Positions 15,065 to 22,371 of a DNA stretch of 26,794 bases are shown in pieces. This DNA comes from QGNO01 sp964493125 (GTDB taxonomy: Bacteria; Chloroflexota; Dehalococcoidia; Lucifugimonadales; QGNO01). The notes below the pieces were generated by a model. That model was not told the DNA's origin, made no database searches, and saw only the letters and a list, made by a program, of their open reading frames with translations. Numbering within the stretch: the stretch's first letter is position 1; every line of letters begins with the position of its first letter. Both the position numbers and the translations under genes were made by a program. Where the stretch lies: positions 1-26,794 of the forward strand of contig CAZBMS010000018.1 in the NCBI GenBank assembly GCA_964493125.1. The letters are read 5' to 3'.

Positions 15065-16066
15065 TTAGACTTTGATAGTTTTTGTAGCCTGCCGTCTTAG
15101 GGTATTGAAACTCTCTTCAGTTATTCTCATCTCTTTAACAGATTCCTCAAACATGAGACTCTCATCATTTTCAGGTCGAATGTTCTCATACTGAAAAAAA
15201 CCGAATCCTCTATCAGATCTTATACGGTAAGCGTTATTTCCACGACCCAGGAGCATATCTCTAGAATGATGTTTAAAATGGCGTGTCGGTACAATATAGA
15301 GAGTAAAAGAGGATCGTATGTTGGCCAATTTGGACAGGTCGGATCTGACATCCCTGGTGATTTTATTAGTCTCATCCCAATCATCCCGCCGATCTGAACC
15401 ACAAGGGCGTGATACAAGGGAAATCTCCAATTTAGTTTCTGGTCGTTCCTTCGATATACGTTTCAATAAATTTGAATAACCTTTCCAGTTTCTTAAAAGA
15501 TATCGATCGATTATCCTGACTTCTTTATACTGAGATATCGTCGTCTTTAACACCTCCTCCCATACGTCCTGATCGATTGAGTGTCGATCCGTAAATGTAA
15601 TGGTGTTTGGGCTATTAAGATCGACATCATCTAGCATTGCAACGCAGATTTCCTCAGGGAAATTAAATCTTATGGGTCCTTCTTCAAGTTTGTTAGAGAT
15701 GTTAGGGACTATAAAAACTTTTATTCCCTTTTTGACCGGATTTATTTTACTCTCCTTCACCTCATAGGGTTCCTCCGGGGGAGCTAGCATAAGTGCTTTT
15801 AGTTCTCTGACAAAGTGACTAGTATCTATATCTTCTAATTTTTTATATTTGGGACCATTTTTCCTTGCTTGGGACAAGGTTTTCTGCCAGAGGACCTTTT
15901 CCTTGGATCCCAGGCGATCAATTTCACCATCCACTATGCTGTTGCCATGGTTATTCACTCCGTCGAAGAGTATGCCCCTCTTATTCCACAGCTTCAGTAC
16001 GCGTCTATGGACAGATACAGCATGATGTTGCAGAGAGTCGGGCGTCACTGTGAATGGGATCAGCAT
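15065..16066 (-). CDS. Putative effector with PLD/MIT_C-like C-terminal region, partner of ATPase
   Basis: I choose ATG 16066 (333 aa), four bases after the ATPase stop; an upstream ATG at 16129 would overlap the ATPase by 59 bases. The N-terminal ~110 residues are charged and not recognised. The C-terminal part has VRIIDRYLLRN (D187), like the strand and 'IxDPY' turn of phospholipase D-like folds, and later HHSRD (about 266-270) followed by RIRSDRGFGFF. That layout recalls MIT_C/PLD-like domains with one degenerate HxK-like half; a full HxKxxxxD is not present. Close coupling with a DUF3696 ATPase suggests a two-gene sensor-effector pair, as in ATPase-nuclease defence systems. Function is unproven, and the PLD resemblance is by eye only. 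Confidence 0.65.
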   Translation of the reverse strand: MLIPFTVTPDSLQHHAVSVHRRVLKLWNKRGILFDGVNNHGNSIVDGEIDRLGSKEKVLWQKTLSQARKNGPKYKKLEDIDTSHFVRELKALMLAPPEEPYEVKESKINPVKKGIKVFIVPNISNKLEEGPIRFNFPEEICVAMLDDVDLNSPNTITFTDRHSIDQDVWEEVLKTTISQYKEVRIIDRYLLRNWKGYSNLLKRISKERPETKLEISLVSRPCGSDRRDDWDETNKITRDVRSDLSKLANIRSSFTLYIVPTRHFKHHSRDMLLGRGNNAYRIRSDRGFGFFQYENIRPENDESLMFEESVKEMRITEESFNTLRRQATKTIKV

Positions 16067-16070
16067 AGTC

Positions 16071-17780
16071 TCACGCAAGAGTCTCCCGATAAGCCTCGTC
16101 GAAAAATCCGTCGGGCCACTCGTCTTCAAAATTGCCTTCAGGGTCTATTCGCAATTCCTTTATTTGTGAACCATCTTTGTTGTTGAAATTCACGTATAGA
16201 ACTGATACGTCGTCTGGACTTAATTGCCCTTCTCTTATTCTCGTCAGCAATCTCAAGATTATAAGTTCACTATGAGTTTCAACTATCCATCTCTTTCTGA
16301 GCGATGCCGACCGCCTTTTAAGCGCCGTATGAATTAAAAAATCAGTCACAGCAGATTGGAGCCTAGGATGGATATGTAGTTCAGGTTGCTCCACACATAT
16401 TGTTCCTAGCCTGGTATCTCCATACATGCCTTCCATAAGAATTGGAAGCAATTGTCCAATTCCGAAACCGACGTCAGCAGGTGAGACAGTAGTCCCTGTT
16501 CGAAGATCCGTAAGCGTGATTAGAACTTGTTCTCCGAAAACTTCTTCCTGAGTTATTTCGGTTTGGATTTTGTAGGGAATATCGTTGTCCTTAAACCAAT
16601 TTGACAGATATTCGTCAGCTGTAGGCCCGATAGCCGCTAACATTTGCGGTGTATGCTCTCCCGATGAGCCTACATAGGTGTAATCTTCAGAAGATGACAC
16701 ACTTGACACCCTCTGTATTGGGCGTCTGAGGGGACCTATAAATCTCATATCTTCAAAACGCCAGTTCGCCACAGCGACGAAGGAACCTAGAAATTCAATG
16801 ATTTGGTACGGTTCGCCTTCAGATGAGAACGCCGAACGCATCAAATATCTTGTTTCATCTGAAAAATCGAGCCTTTCACCAAGGTTTTCGCTGAACACAT
16901 TTGGAAGGTAAGGGTTTGCTTCCGCTTTTCTATAAAATTCGATCCAATCATTTCTAAACAGATCCCAACTTGATTGGTTAGTTAACTTTTCGTAATGTTC
17001 TTTTTGACTTGGGTTGAGATGGGCATCAAGTTTTTCATCATAGTAATGATCTGAAAAAGAAGTATCTAAATCCTGTATTTTCGAGAATGGCAGATTCTTT
17101 AGAAGAATGCTGCGCTTGTGAATAGATTCACAAAAAATAACCAGTGACTTCAGTGATTTATCGTCCAAGGTAAATTGAGTTTTTGGTCTCTGCTCATAAC
17201 GGGTTGCCTGGTTTTGTTTTCTGGCCGAATCGATTTGGGAGGGTGTGTAGTTAAGGTCTAACGATTGCTGAATGGGTGGGGTTTCCAGATCCGGATGGTT
17301 TTCAGGAAGTGTGATGGCTACTTCGATGTCGGCATGAATAGTCACACCTGTAAGCTCCGAACCTAGCATCAGCCTAGTCCCAATCCCTCTTTTTCCCTTG
17401 AAACTTAACTTGTAATCAATTGCTCCGCCAATTCTCAGCAGAGGTACGCCGAGAGATCCATGAAGAGGAAGCCCACCAAAGGTAAATTTGAATCCCAAGT
17501 GAAGTGGGGTCATAGGCTTGTGACCATGGATCAAGGTTTTGAAATTGCCTAGATCGACGTAGGGTCCTTGGGTGAGCAGGTCAGTAAAGTTACCGGGTGA
17601 GTTTTGTAGTAGAGTTTGTTTCAGTAATTGCAGAGCCTGTATTAGAGAAGTCTTCCCGGACGAGTTAGGCCCAAAAATAAGGGTTATGGGTGCCAATTTG
17701 GCACTACTCAAATTCTTAAAAGATTTGAAATTGCCTACAAGCAATTCAGTTATAACTGGAAAGTCATTGTCAGTTGTCAC
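16071..17780 (-). CDS. AAA/ABC-type ATPase with C-terminal DUF3696-like end
   Basis: 569 aa from GTG 17780, supported by AGGAG eight bases upstream. The N-terminus has LLVGNFKSFKNL then Walker A GPNSSGKTS at 37-45, typical of the SMC/RecF-like AAA_15/AAA_21 group. Late motifs are VGFGIGQLLPIL (signature-like), Walker B ICVEQPELHIHP and the ETHSELIILR switch. The end reads EWPDGFFDEAYRE, matching DUF3696. The middle ~250 residues are a family-specific insert. Proteins of this kind (also in Septu, PARIS and OLD/Gabija relatives) usually sense a phage or cell signal and control a partner effector. Here the partner starts four bases after the stop. I see no convincing promoter; a TAGAATATA on the minus strand about 50 bases upstream is a possible -10. 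Confidence 0.88.
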   Translation of the reverse strand: MTTDNDFPVITELLVGNFKSFKNLSSAKLAPITLIFGPNSSGKTSLIQALQLLKQTLLQNSPGNFTDLLTQGPYVDLGNFKTLIHGHKPMTPLHLGFKFTFGGLPLHGSLGVPLLRIGGAIDYKLSFKGKRGIGTRLMLGSELTGVTIHADIEVAITLPENHPDLETPPIQQSLDLNYTPSQIDSARKQNQATRYEQRPKTQFTLDDKSLKSLVIFCESIHKRSILLKNLPFSKIQDLDTSFSDHYYDEKLDAHLNPSQKEHYEKLTNQSSWDLFRNDWIEFYRKAEANPYLPNVFSENLGERLDFSDETRYLMRSAFSSEGEPYQIIEFLGSFVAVANWRFEDMRFIGPLRRPIQRVSSVSSSEDYTYVGSSGEHTPQMLAAIGPTADEYLSNWFKDNDIPYKIQTEITQEEVFGEQVLITLTDLRTGTTVSPADVGFGIGQLLPILMEGMYGDTRLGTICVEQPELHIHPRLQSAVTDFLIHTALKRRSASLRKRWIVETHSELIILRLLTRIREGQLSPDDVSVLYVNFNNKDGSQIKELRIDPEGNFEDEWPDGFFDEAYRETLA

Positions 17781-17981
17781 TGGTAAAGCTCCTATTACAT
17801 ATACTCATGGTAGGTATATTCTATGTGGGTTTCAAGTGTGTGTTTATGTGATTCCAAAACCAGTTGATTACAGTAGACATAAATGCATAATCGCGTACAT
17901 TGAAGCAGATACGCGCTCCCAGCGCCTCATAAATCAAGGCAGGCATATCACCTCAGTTTCTCCATGTGCTAAATGGCTGAC

Positions 17982-18017
17982 CATTTTCCCGGATTAAGTA
18001 TCCCCATTCAGTAAGGT
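17982..18017 (+). promoter_or_regulatory. Possible shared-type promoter, site E (small-gene operon)
   Basis: CATTTTCCCGGA at 17982-17993 differs from the consensus at two bases. TAAGGT follows after 18 bases at 18012-18017. Both the spacing and the -10 box are weaker than at sites A-D. The predicted start falls about 30 bases before the ATG at 18054. Confidence 0.35.
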
Positions 18018-18053
18018 GGAGTAAGTGCAATTATTCCAGGAGGATATTTCAGT

Positions 18054-18476
18054 ATGGGGAATCAAGACTATTTGGTAAGAGACCACGACTTTCAGGAACG
18101 CTTAGTAAATGATGGGAAATCTGTTTATTCAATCTGGTGGGACAGCGGAAACCCTGGCAGTGGGGCTGGAGTGGAATCAGTATATAAGTTGAATGGCGCT
18201 TACTTTGTTCTTATAGAGTCGGAAAGTTATCCGATGGGACCCTACTCAACGTTGCTGGAAGCTATTAAATGCACTGAGTTGGATTTCATCATGTCAGCTG
18301 TTACTGATATCGACTGCACAGAAATGTCTGATATTCAATTGGCGCCCGAACTTAGAAGCCCTAATGAGGAAGGTTATGAAGTTCTTATTAATAAGGAGCG
18401 CTGGATGCTTGACGCCACAGGTAGTTTTTATCAGATAGAGGCAAGACATGGTTCCAAAGAAGAAAAAAGCGAATAA
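18054..18476 (+). CDS. Unknown 140-aa protein
   Basis: Not recognised. The ATG follows CAGGAGG at 10-base spacing. The protein is acidic and rich in short strand-like segments (SVYSIWWDSGNPGSG, YFVLIESESYPMGPYSTLLEAIK) and looks like a small soluble alpha/beta domain without membrane spans. It leads a run of small genes of the same strand. The next gene starts inside its last 29 bases. Confidence 0.7.
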   Translation: MGNQDYLVRDHDFQERLVNDGKSVYSIWWDSGNPGSGAGVESVYKLNGAYFVLIESESYPMGPYSTLLEAIKCTELDFIMSAVTDIDCTEMSDIQLAPELRSPNEEGYEVLINKERWMLDATGSFYQIEARHGSKEEKSE

Positions 18477-18780
18477 CGGTGAAGACGTTTGGTTTCTTTT
18501 TGATTTAAGGGGTGAATACCACGGCCATATAGCTGTTGGAGCGAATGGCAGAGGGGTACTGATGCTTAAAAAAGGAGATTACGATAAATATCTTCTTAGT
18601 TTAGGCAAAAAAGTGGGAGAACCTGAAGAGCAAACATTTAATCACATACTCAAAGATATAAATGTAAATAGTGCTCGGGATCTATTTGACGATGAGGGAT
18701 TCACGGTTCGGAGAGCTACTGGCAAGGAACTACGGGTGTTGAAACAGGCCCTCAAAAACTTAATGAGAGACCACAAATGA
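18448..18780 (+). CDS. Unknown 110-aa protein
   Basis: ATG 18448 lies within the end of the previous gene and has GAGG six bases upstream. The N-terminus is strongly basic (VPKKKKAN), followed by VWFLFDLRGEYHGHIAVG, a possible small beta domain, and a basic C-terminal helix (LRVLKQALKNLMRDHK), suggesting nucleic-acid binding. No family recognised. Its stop overlaps the next start as ATGA. Confidence 0.7.
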   Translation: MVPKKKKANNGEDVWFLFDLRGEYHGHIAVGANGRGVLMLKKGDYDKYLLSLGKKVGEPEEQTFNHILKDINVNSARDLFDDEGFTVRRATGKELRVLKQALKNLMRDHK

Positions 18781-19043
18781 CGGAAGATTTACGAGAATCA
18801 AAGTTGCCAGATCTTCACCTGGACCTTACTGATTACCGTAAGCCATCTCTCAAAAGAGCTTTGAAACACCTGTACAACGAGGCTAAAGCCAACAGGGAAA
18901 ACCGTGTGGGTCGTTATGGGTATTCGTTTGAGGAAGGCCTCCTCAACGGATTCTGTGATGTTTTCAGATGGCTGTTTAAAGGATTCATGTTCCTAGTATT
19001 TGCGTACTTTGGATATTGGGTTATAGCCCAGCTGTTTTTGTAA
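18777..19043 (+). CDS. Unknown 88-aa protein with C-terminal membrane segment
   Basis: Starts in an ATGA overlap with the previous gene, so it is translationally coupled. The first ~60 residues are charged and helical (KPSLKRALKHLYNEAKANRE). Residues from about 66 to 88 are hydrophobic (WLFKGFMFLVFAYFGYWV), making a C-tail membrane anchor with the charged domain probably in the cytoplasm. Function unknown. Confidence 0.68.
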   Translation: MTEDLRESKLPDLHLDLTDYRKPSLKRALKHLYNEAKANRENRVGRYGYSFEEGLLNGFCDVFRWLFKGFMFLVFAYFGYWVIAQLFL

Positions 19044-19066
19044 TTTCTCGGTCCAGTGAAGTTCTA

Positions 19067-19141
19067 ATGGCATACAGAAAACATAGTTATAGAAAATGGG
19101 ACGGATCTGACGCGCCCAATGCTAAGAAAGTGAAATTTTGA
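19067..19141 (+). CDS. Possible 24-aa basic peptide
   Basis: A short frame beginning MAYRKHSYRKWDG and ending KKVKF, rich in Lys/Arg. Its TGA overlaps the next gene's ATG as TGATG, which favours a real coupled peptide or a leader that delivers ribosomes to the next gene. The SD is weak (GAAG). It could be chance. Confidence 0.35.
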   Translation: MAYRKHSYRKWDGSDAPNAKKVKF

Positions 19142-19455
19142 TGAAACCGTATATATCTAAATTTGTAGCAATGCCTTCCAATGATGAGGGTGTTTATATG
19201 TTGTTACATATCACGGATGGAATTCCAGATACTGACCACGAAGGCATTGCATCAGTAATTGGGCCAGTAGTAAAAGAAGAAGACTCCGAAGGGACCTGTT
19301 ATGTAATGCCTAAAACAGAGGGAACGCTAGCAGGGTATGGAGAATCTACAGTGCTAATGGCTTTCCATGAAAGCAGGGTAGAAGAATCAACTGTGGCATG
19401 GGAGATATTTAGAGATGTCGCATCAGGAAAGATTAAGAAAGAAGAATTTATTTAG
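19141..19455 (+). CDS. Unknown 104-aa protein
   Basis: I choose ATG 19141 over the TTG one codon upstream because it overlaps the preceding TGA. A small acidic soluble protein with strand-like N-terminal half (YISKFVAMPSNDEGVYMLLH) and a helical tail ending KIKKEEFI. No membrane span and no family recognised. Part of the small-gene run. Confidence 0.62.
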   Translation: MKPYISKFVAMPSNDEGVYMLLHITDGIPDTDHEGIASVIGPVVKEEDSEGTCYVMPKTEGTLAGYGESTVLMAFHESRVEESTVAWEIFRDVASGKIKKEEFI

Positions 19456-19489
19456 GGATATATACAAGGGCAGGGCCAAGAATTGAGTA

Positions 19490-19768
19490 ATGAAAATAGA
19501 TACGAGAATAGGTAAAACAACAAAGATAGCGTACACAACTGAAAGTAGAACAAGTACACCAGTACAAGCTTCGTCTAAGTTTCCAAGTAATTGGAGCATA
19601 GATATAAATGAAGGGGTCACTCCAATGGACACCTTTATGACTAGCCAAAACCCATTGATATCCTTTGCACGAGGGTTCCTTAGAGGGCTAGGTATTGTGG
19701 CTAAGATGCTGATATTTTGCATACTTTTTGTAGCAACTTTTATGTTGTGGATGTCCTTCTTTGGATAA
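19490..19768 (+). CDS. Unknown 92-aa protein with C-terminal membrane segment
   Basis: ATG 19490 with only a weak SD. The first ~55 residues are polar, Ser/Thr-rich and probably unstructured; the last ~25 are a clear hydrophobic segment (VAKMLIFCILFVATFMLW). This repeats the 'polar domain plus tail anchor' plan of the gene at 18777. A hydrophobic 99-aa frame runs on the opposite strand through the same bases, but orientation and spacing favour this one. Confidence 0.55.
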   Translation: MKIDTRIGKTTKIAYTTESRTSTPVQASSKFPSNWSIDINEGVTPMDTFMTSQNPLISFARGFLRGLGIVAKMLIFCILFVATFMLWMSFFG

Positions 19769-19811
19769 CAGTAAATAAAAATTTAAATATAAAAATAGTT
19801 AAAGGTTAAAG

Positions 19812-20201
19812 ATGGCAGAGATGACAAAAACAAATCTAAGAAACGCGATTATAGAAATTCACCCATATTGGCACAAAGGGGCATGGGTATTTGATGATGA
19901 GAGGGTCGGGTTGGTTCAAGAACCATTTGTGGCCGGAGTACCCGAGATGATTCGACATTTGGTGAAGGACATACCTAATGCTGAGAAGGGGTTCAGGATG
20001 CAGTTTTCAGCACTTCCCTACCCAACTTTCAAACAACAAATAACCAGGATGAGAGAAGAGTATGGCGGCAACTGGTACAGGATGGCTGAGTCCCCATATC
20101 TTGAAGGTTGGTTGTGTCCAGCTTTATTCGAATACTTCCAGGTGGCACCGGAAAAATTATATGTCAATGCGGAGGAACTTCCTTTGGCAGAAAATAAATA
20201 G
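19812..20201 (+). CDS. DUF6717-like 129-aa protein
   Basis: AAAGG sits six bases before the ATG. The run WVFDDERVGLVQEPFVAGVP resembles the conserved core of DUF6717, small proteins of unknown function in bacteria; this is from memory of the pattern, not a search. The rest is a soluble alpha/beta domain ending GWLCPALFEYF and an acidic tail. Last gene of the small-gene run; a 366-base gap follows. Confidence 0.68.
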   Translation: MAEMTKTNLRNAIIEIHPYWHKGAWVFDDERVGLVQEPFVAGVPEMIRHLVKDIPNAEKGFRMQFSALPYPTFKQQITRMREEYGGNWYRMAESPYLEGWLCPALFEYFQVAPEKLYVNAEELPLAENK

Positions 20202-20567
20202 TGGGGAAATGGTTCCAAATGGTGCTACAGCGGAAGATTTTTATGTAGGTCTGGTATATTGATTGCATTGGCTGGACCAGACTCCAAAAGAACTATCTTT
20301 GCTATGCAGGTAGTCTTCATCCTCGATACGCTCCATTTTCTGGTTTGGTTTGAAACATTGAGCAGTTTGTCGAGTGGATAAATTGATTTGGTCAAGGTAT
20401 GGGATAAAAGATTCCCGCTGCTAATTTTTGCCAGCTTTTACTAGGTACGTGTTTGTACTTCGGCTCCGCACTAAAGTATGACTCATACTATGCTAATATG
20501 GGGTGCGTTGCTGGTCGTCTCTTAAACTTTCTATAGATAGGGTTTAGCTTGCTTACGGGGAGCTCCA
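20202..20567. other. Gene-free stretch before the NERD-helicase cassette
   Basis: About 366 bases with no supportable gene, no tRNA and no clear terminator. The right third holds the palindromic operator at 20475-20489, a TAATAT -10 candidate at 20494-20499 and a leader of about 60 bases. Confidence 0.5.
20475..20489. promoter_or_regulatory. 15-bp perfect palindromic operator
   Basis: AGTATGA-C-TCATACT, seven-base arms around one base, ending five bases before a TAATAT -10 candidate. It would cover the spacer between -35 and -10, the usual place for a repressor site. This cassette lacks the CATTTTACCGGT promoter of other modules, so it is probably controlled separately. Confidence 0.5.
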
Positions 20568-22157
20568 ATGAGTGTATGCAACCCTCTGGAATCAATCACT
20601 GAAGAGGAATTCTTCAATTTATTTGATGATCTAGAGATGTTCCTGTCAGACCGGTCGGCGGATCTCTGGACCGACAATTCCCTGTTTTGGCGCTTGTGTT
20701 GTGAGCTTTCGTTCTCCAATGTTGCTCCCACACTGCAGAGGGAATTGCTGTTTGATAGAAGAGTGGCATTTTGTCGCGATACCGTTGGTGGAAGTGAGTG
20801 TCGAGGCGCGAAAATGGTCAATTCGGGATATATCCGATGCGAACGATGCTTCTCAAGTGAGCCCCTCGACATGTCTTCTCTGGTGCCTTTTCCTTACAAG
20901 TTTCAGCATGAAGAAGTTTTGATGCTGGGTCTATTTTTCCAGTCTAGGCTTAGGGATATCGTAGAAAACCAGGCTAGCCTCCATGAATTTTTCAATTGGC
21001 TCTCAAGTAGTCCTGAACTATTTACTCTTCCCATTACCAGTGTGGATTCCATCGACCACATCCCACTGAATTCTGCCGGGATCGAGCATGCGGTGGAATT
21101 TGAGGTCTCGTTTATGGATGATCTTCAAGAGGAAAATTTTTGGGAAGATTATTATTCAGAAAGACATTTAGCACTCTTGAAAAGCATAGGTCTATGGCTA
21201 TGGCACAGCTCCTACAGGGCAGAGGGAGAACATAGATCTGTCATAGACCGACGTAAGCGTTGGGGTTCAATCAGTGCTCTGATCTCTTTGTCTTATCAGC
21301 CCAATGTGCCGATTGTTTGGGGTATGGCTACAGAATATCTTACCTCTACTACTCAAATGACCATACTTGGACTGAGACTTCAGGAGATCTTAGAAGGAGA
21401 GACTAGTTGCCTTCCACAAAAAGACCTTTGGTATTTGGTTGGGTCTGACCATGATGTGGATGGATATGCTAGAGGCTCCCTTCTACTTGATTACAGTAAA
21501 GTTAAACACGGGATTCATGACTGGATTTTTGAGAATACGAGGGGCGGTATAGACACACTTGTCAACTCCGCAAAGTTGGTTTGTGTTGAAATAGGTTTGC
21601 AGTTATCTCGCTGTGGTTGTTGTATCAATGACAGGGTAATGACATCTTTGGTGGCGGTCGCTGAGAAATCAGAGTCAGAAACCGTGGCAGTGAAGCGAGA
21701 GATGATTGACGAGCTTTCCTTTGGGGCGGAAGTGATGGAAATTCTCTCTGGGCATGACATGTACCCTCCAATGTTTGAAGGCCATCAAAACCGTCTCCCT
21801 ATTGAGGTCCTAAATCTCTGCAACTATGTTGGGAGATGGTGGTCTGAAGAATGTCCCCATTCTCCAGATTCTAACGACTTAAGGATACATGGCAGTCGCT
21901 TGTCTAAAACAGGCAAAATTTTTGAGATCCTTGATCAAAGATGGATTAATGATCCAGACAAAGTTCATATTACTGAAAGGAGTAGAAGTAAAACAATCAG
22001 TAATATTCTAAATAAGATAGCTCTGCCTGAGTTGAAAAAAGATGAAACAGCTGATCAACTGGATTTAAATGATGTAGACAGAGACTGGCCGGCTAAGAAG
22101 AGCTGGGACCATGGCTTCATATTGGATGATTTTCATTGCGAAGATGACTTTTCATGA
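20568..22157 (+). CDS. Unknown 529-aa protein, first gene of NERD-helicase cassette
   Basis: ATG 20568 with GGGGAG five to six bases upstream. No known domain recognised. Residues 72-95 hold several cysteines (FCRD, ECRGAK, IRCERC) that may bind a metal. A large helical middle is rich in Trp (GLWLWHSSYR) and a Cys pair (CGCC) lies near 348. The C-terminal ~80 residues are charged and Asp-rich and may be flexible (DDFHCEDDF end). No membrane segments. The stop overlaps the next start by ATGA. It is probably a dedicated partner, perhaps the sensing subunit, of the downstream helicase (inference). Confidence 0.75.
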   Translation: MSVCNPLESITEEEFFNLFDDLEMFLSDRSADLWTDNSLFWRLCCELSFSNVAPTLQRELLFDRRVAFCRDTVGGSECRGAKMVNSGYIRCERCFSSEPLDMSSLVPFPYKFQHEEVLMLGLFFQSRLRDIVENQASLHEFFNWLSSSPELFTLPITSVDSIDHIPLNSAGIEHAVEFEVSFMDDLQEENFWEDYYSERHLALLKSIGLWLWHSSYRAEGEHRSVIDRRKRWGSISALISLSYQPNVPIVWGMATEYLTSTTQMTILGLRLQEILEGETSCLPQKDLWYLVGSDHDVDGYARGSLLLDYSKVKHGIHDWIFENTRGGIDTLVNSAKLVCVEIGLQLSRCGCCINDRVMTSLVAVAEKSESETVAVKREMIDELSFGAEVMEILSGHDMYPPMFEGHQNRLPIEVLNLCNYVGRWWSEECPHSPDSNDLRIHGSRLSKTGKIFEILDQRWINDPDKVHITERSRSKTISNILNKIALPELKKDETADQLDLNDVDRDWPAKKSWDHGFILDDFHCEDDFS

Positions 22158-22351
22158 CTCAAATGTTCTATTTTCCCACTTTCGGGCGAGATGTGACTAC
22201 TATGGTGAGCATGTACAAATTTCCCGAGACAGAACTTAAAGGGTCATCTCCACCTTACATCAGATCCAAAGGTGGTCGGATCGATATGGGGCATTTCATC
22301 CAATGCCGAGACCCACGTTATGTAAGACCTGGCCGAACGATTAGGTTTTAA
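22154..22351 (+). CDS. Unknown 65-aa protein between cassette genes
   Basis: The ATG overlaps the previous stop (ATGA), so it is coupled. The peptide has aromatic and Pro/Arg-rich segments (FYFPTFGRDV, CRDPRYVRPGRTIRF) with a basic C-terminus. No family recognised. It is likely real because of the overlap and because 20 bases separate it from the helicase gene, with no better frame in between. Confidence 0.6.
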   Translation: MTQMFYFPTFGRDVTTMVSMYKFPETELKGSSPPYIRSKGGRIDMGHFIQCRDPRYVRPGRTIRF

Positions 22352-22371
22352 AGGTAAAGGGAGTCACACTA

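Noticed and set aside
17572..17997. 141-aa plus-strand frame over the ATPase start
   Set aside because: It overlaps the well-supported N-terminus of the ATPase and has no SD or recognisable motif.
19423..19722. Hydrophobic 99-aa minus-strand frame
   Set aside because: It is antisense to a plus-strand gene in a co-oriented run. Its hydrophobic look is probably a by-product of base composition, though it cannot be fully excluded.
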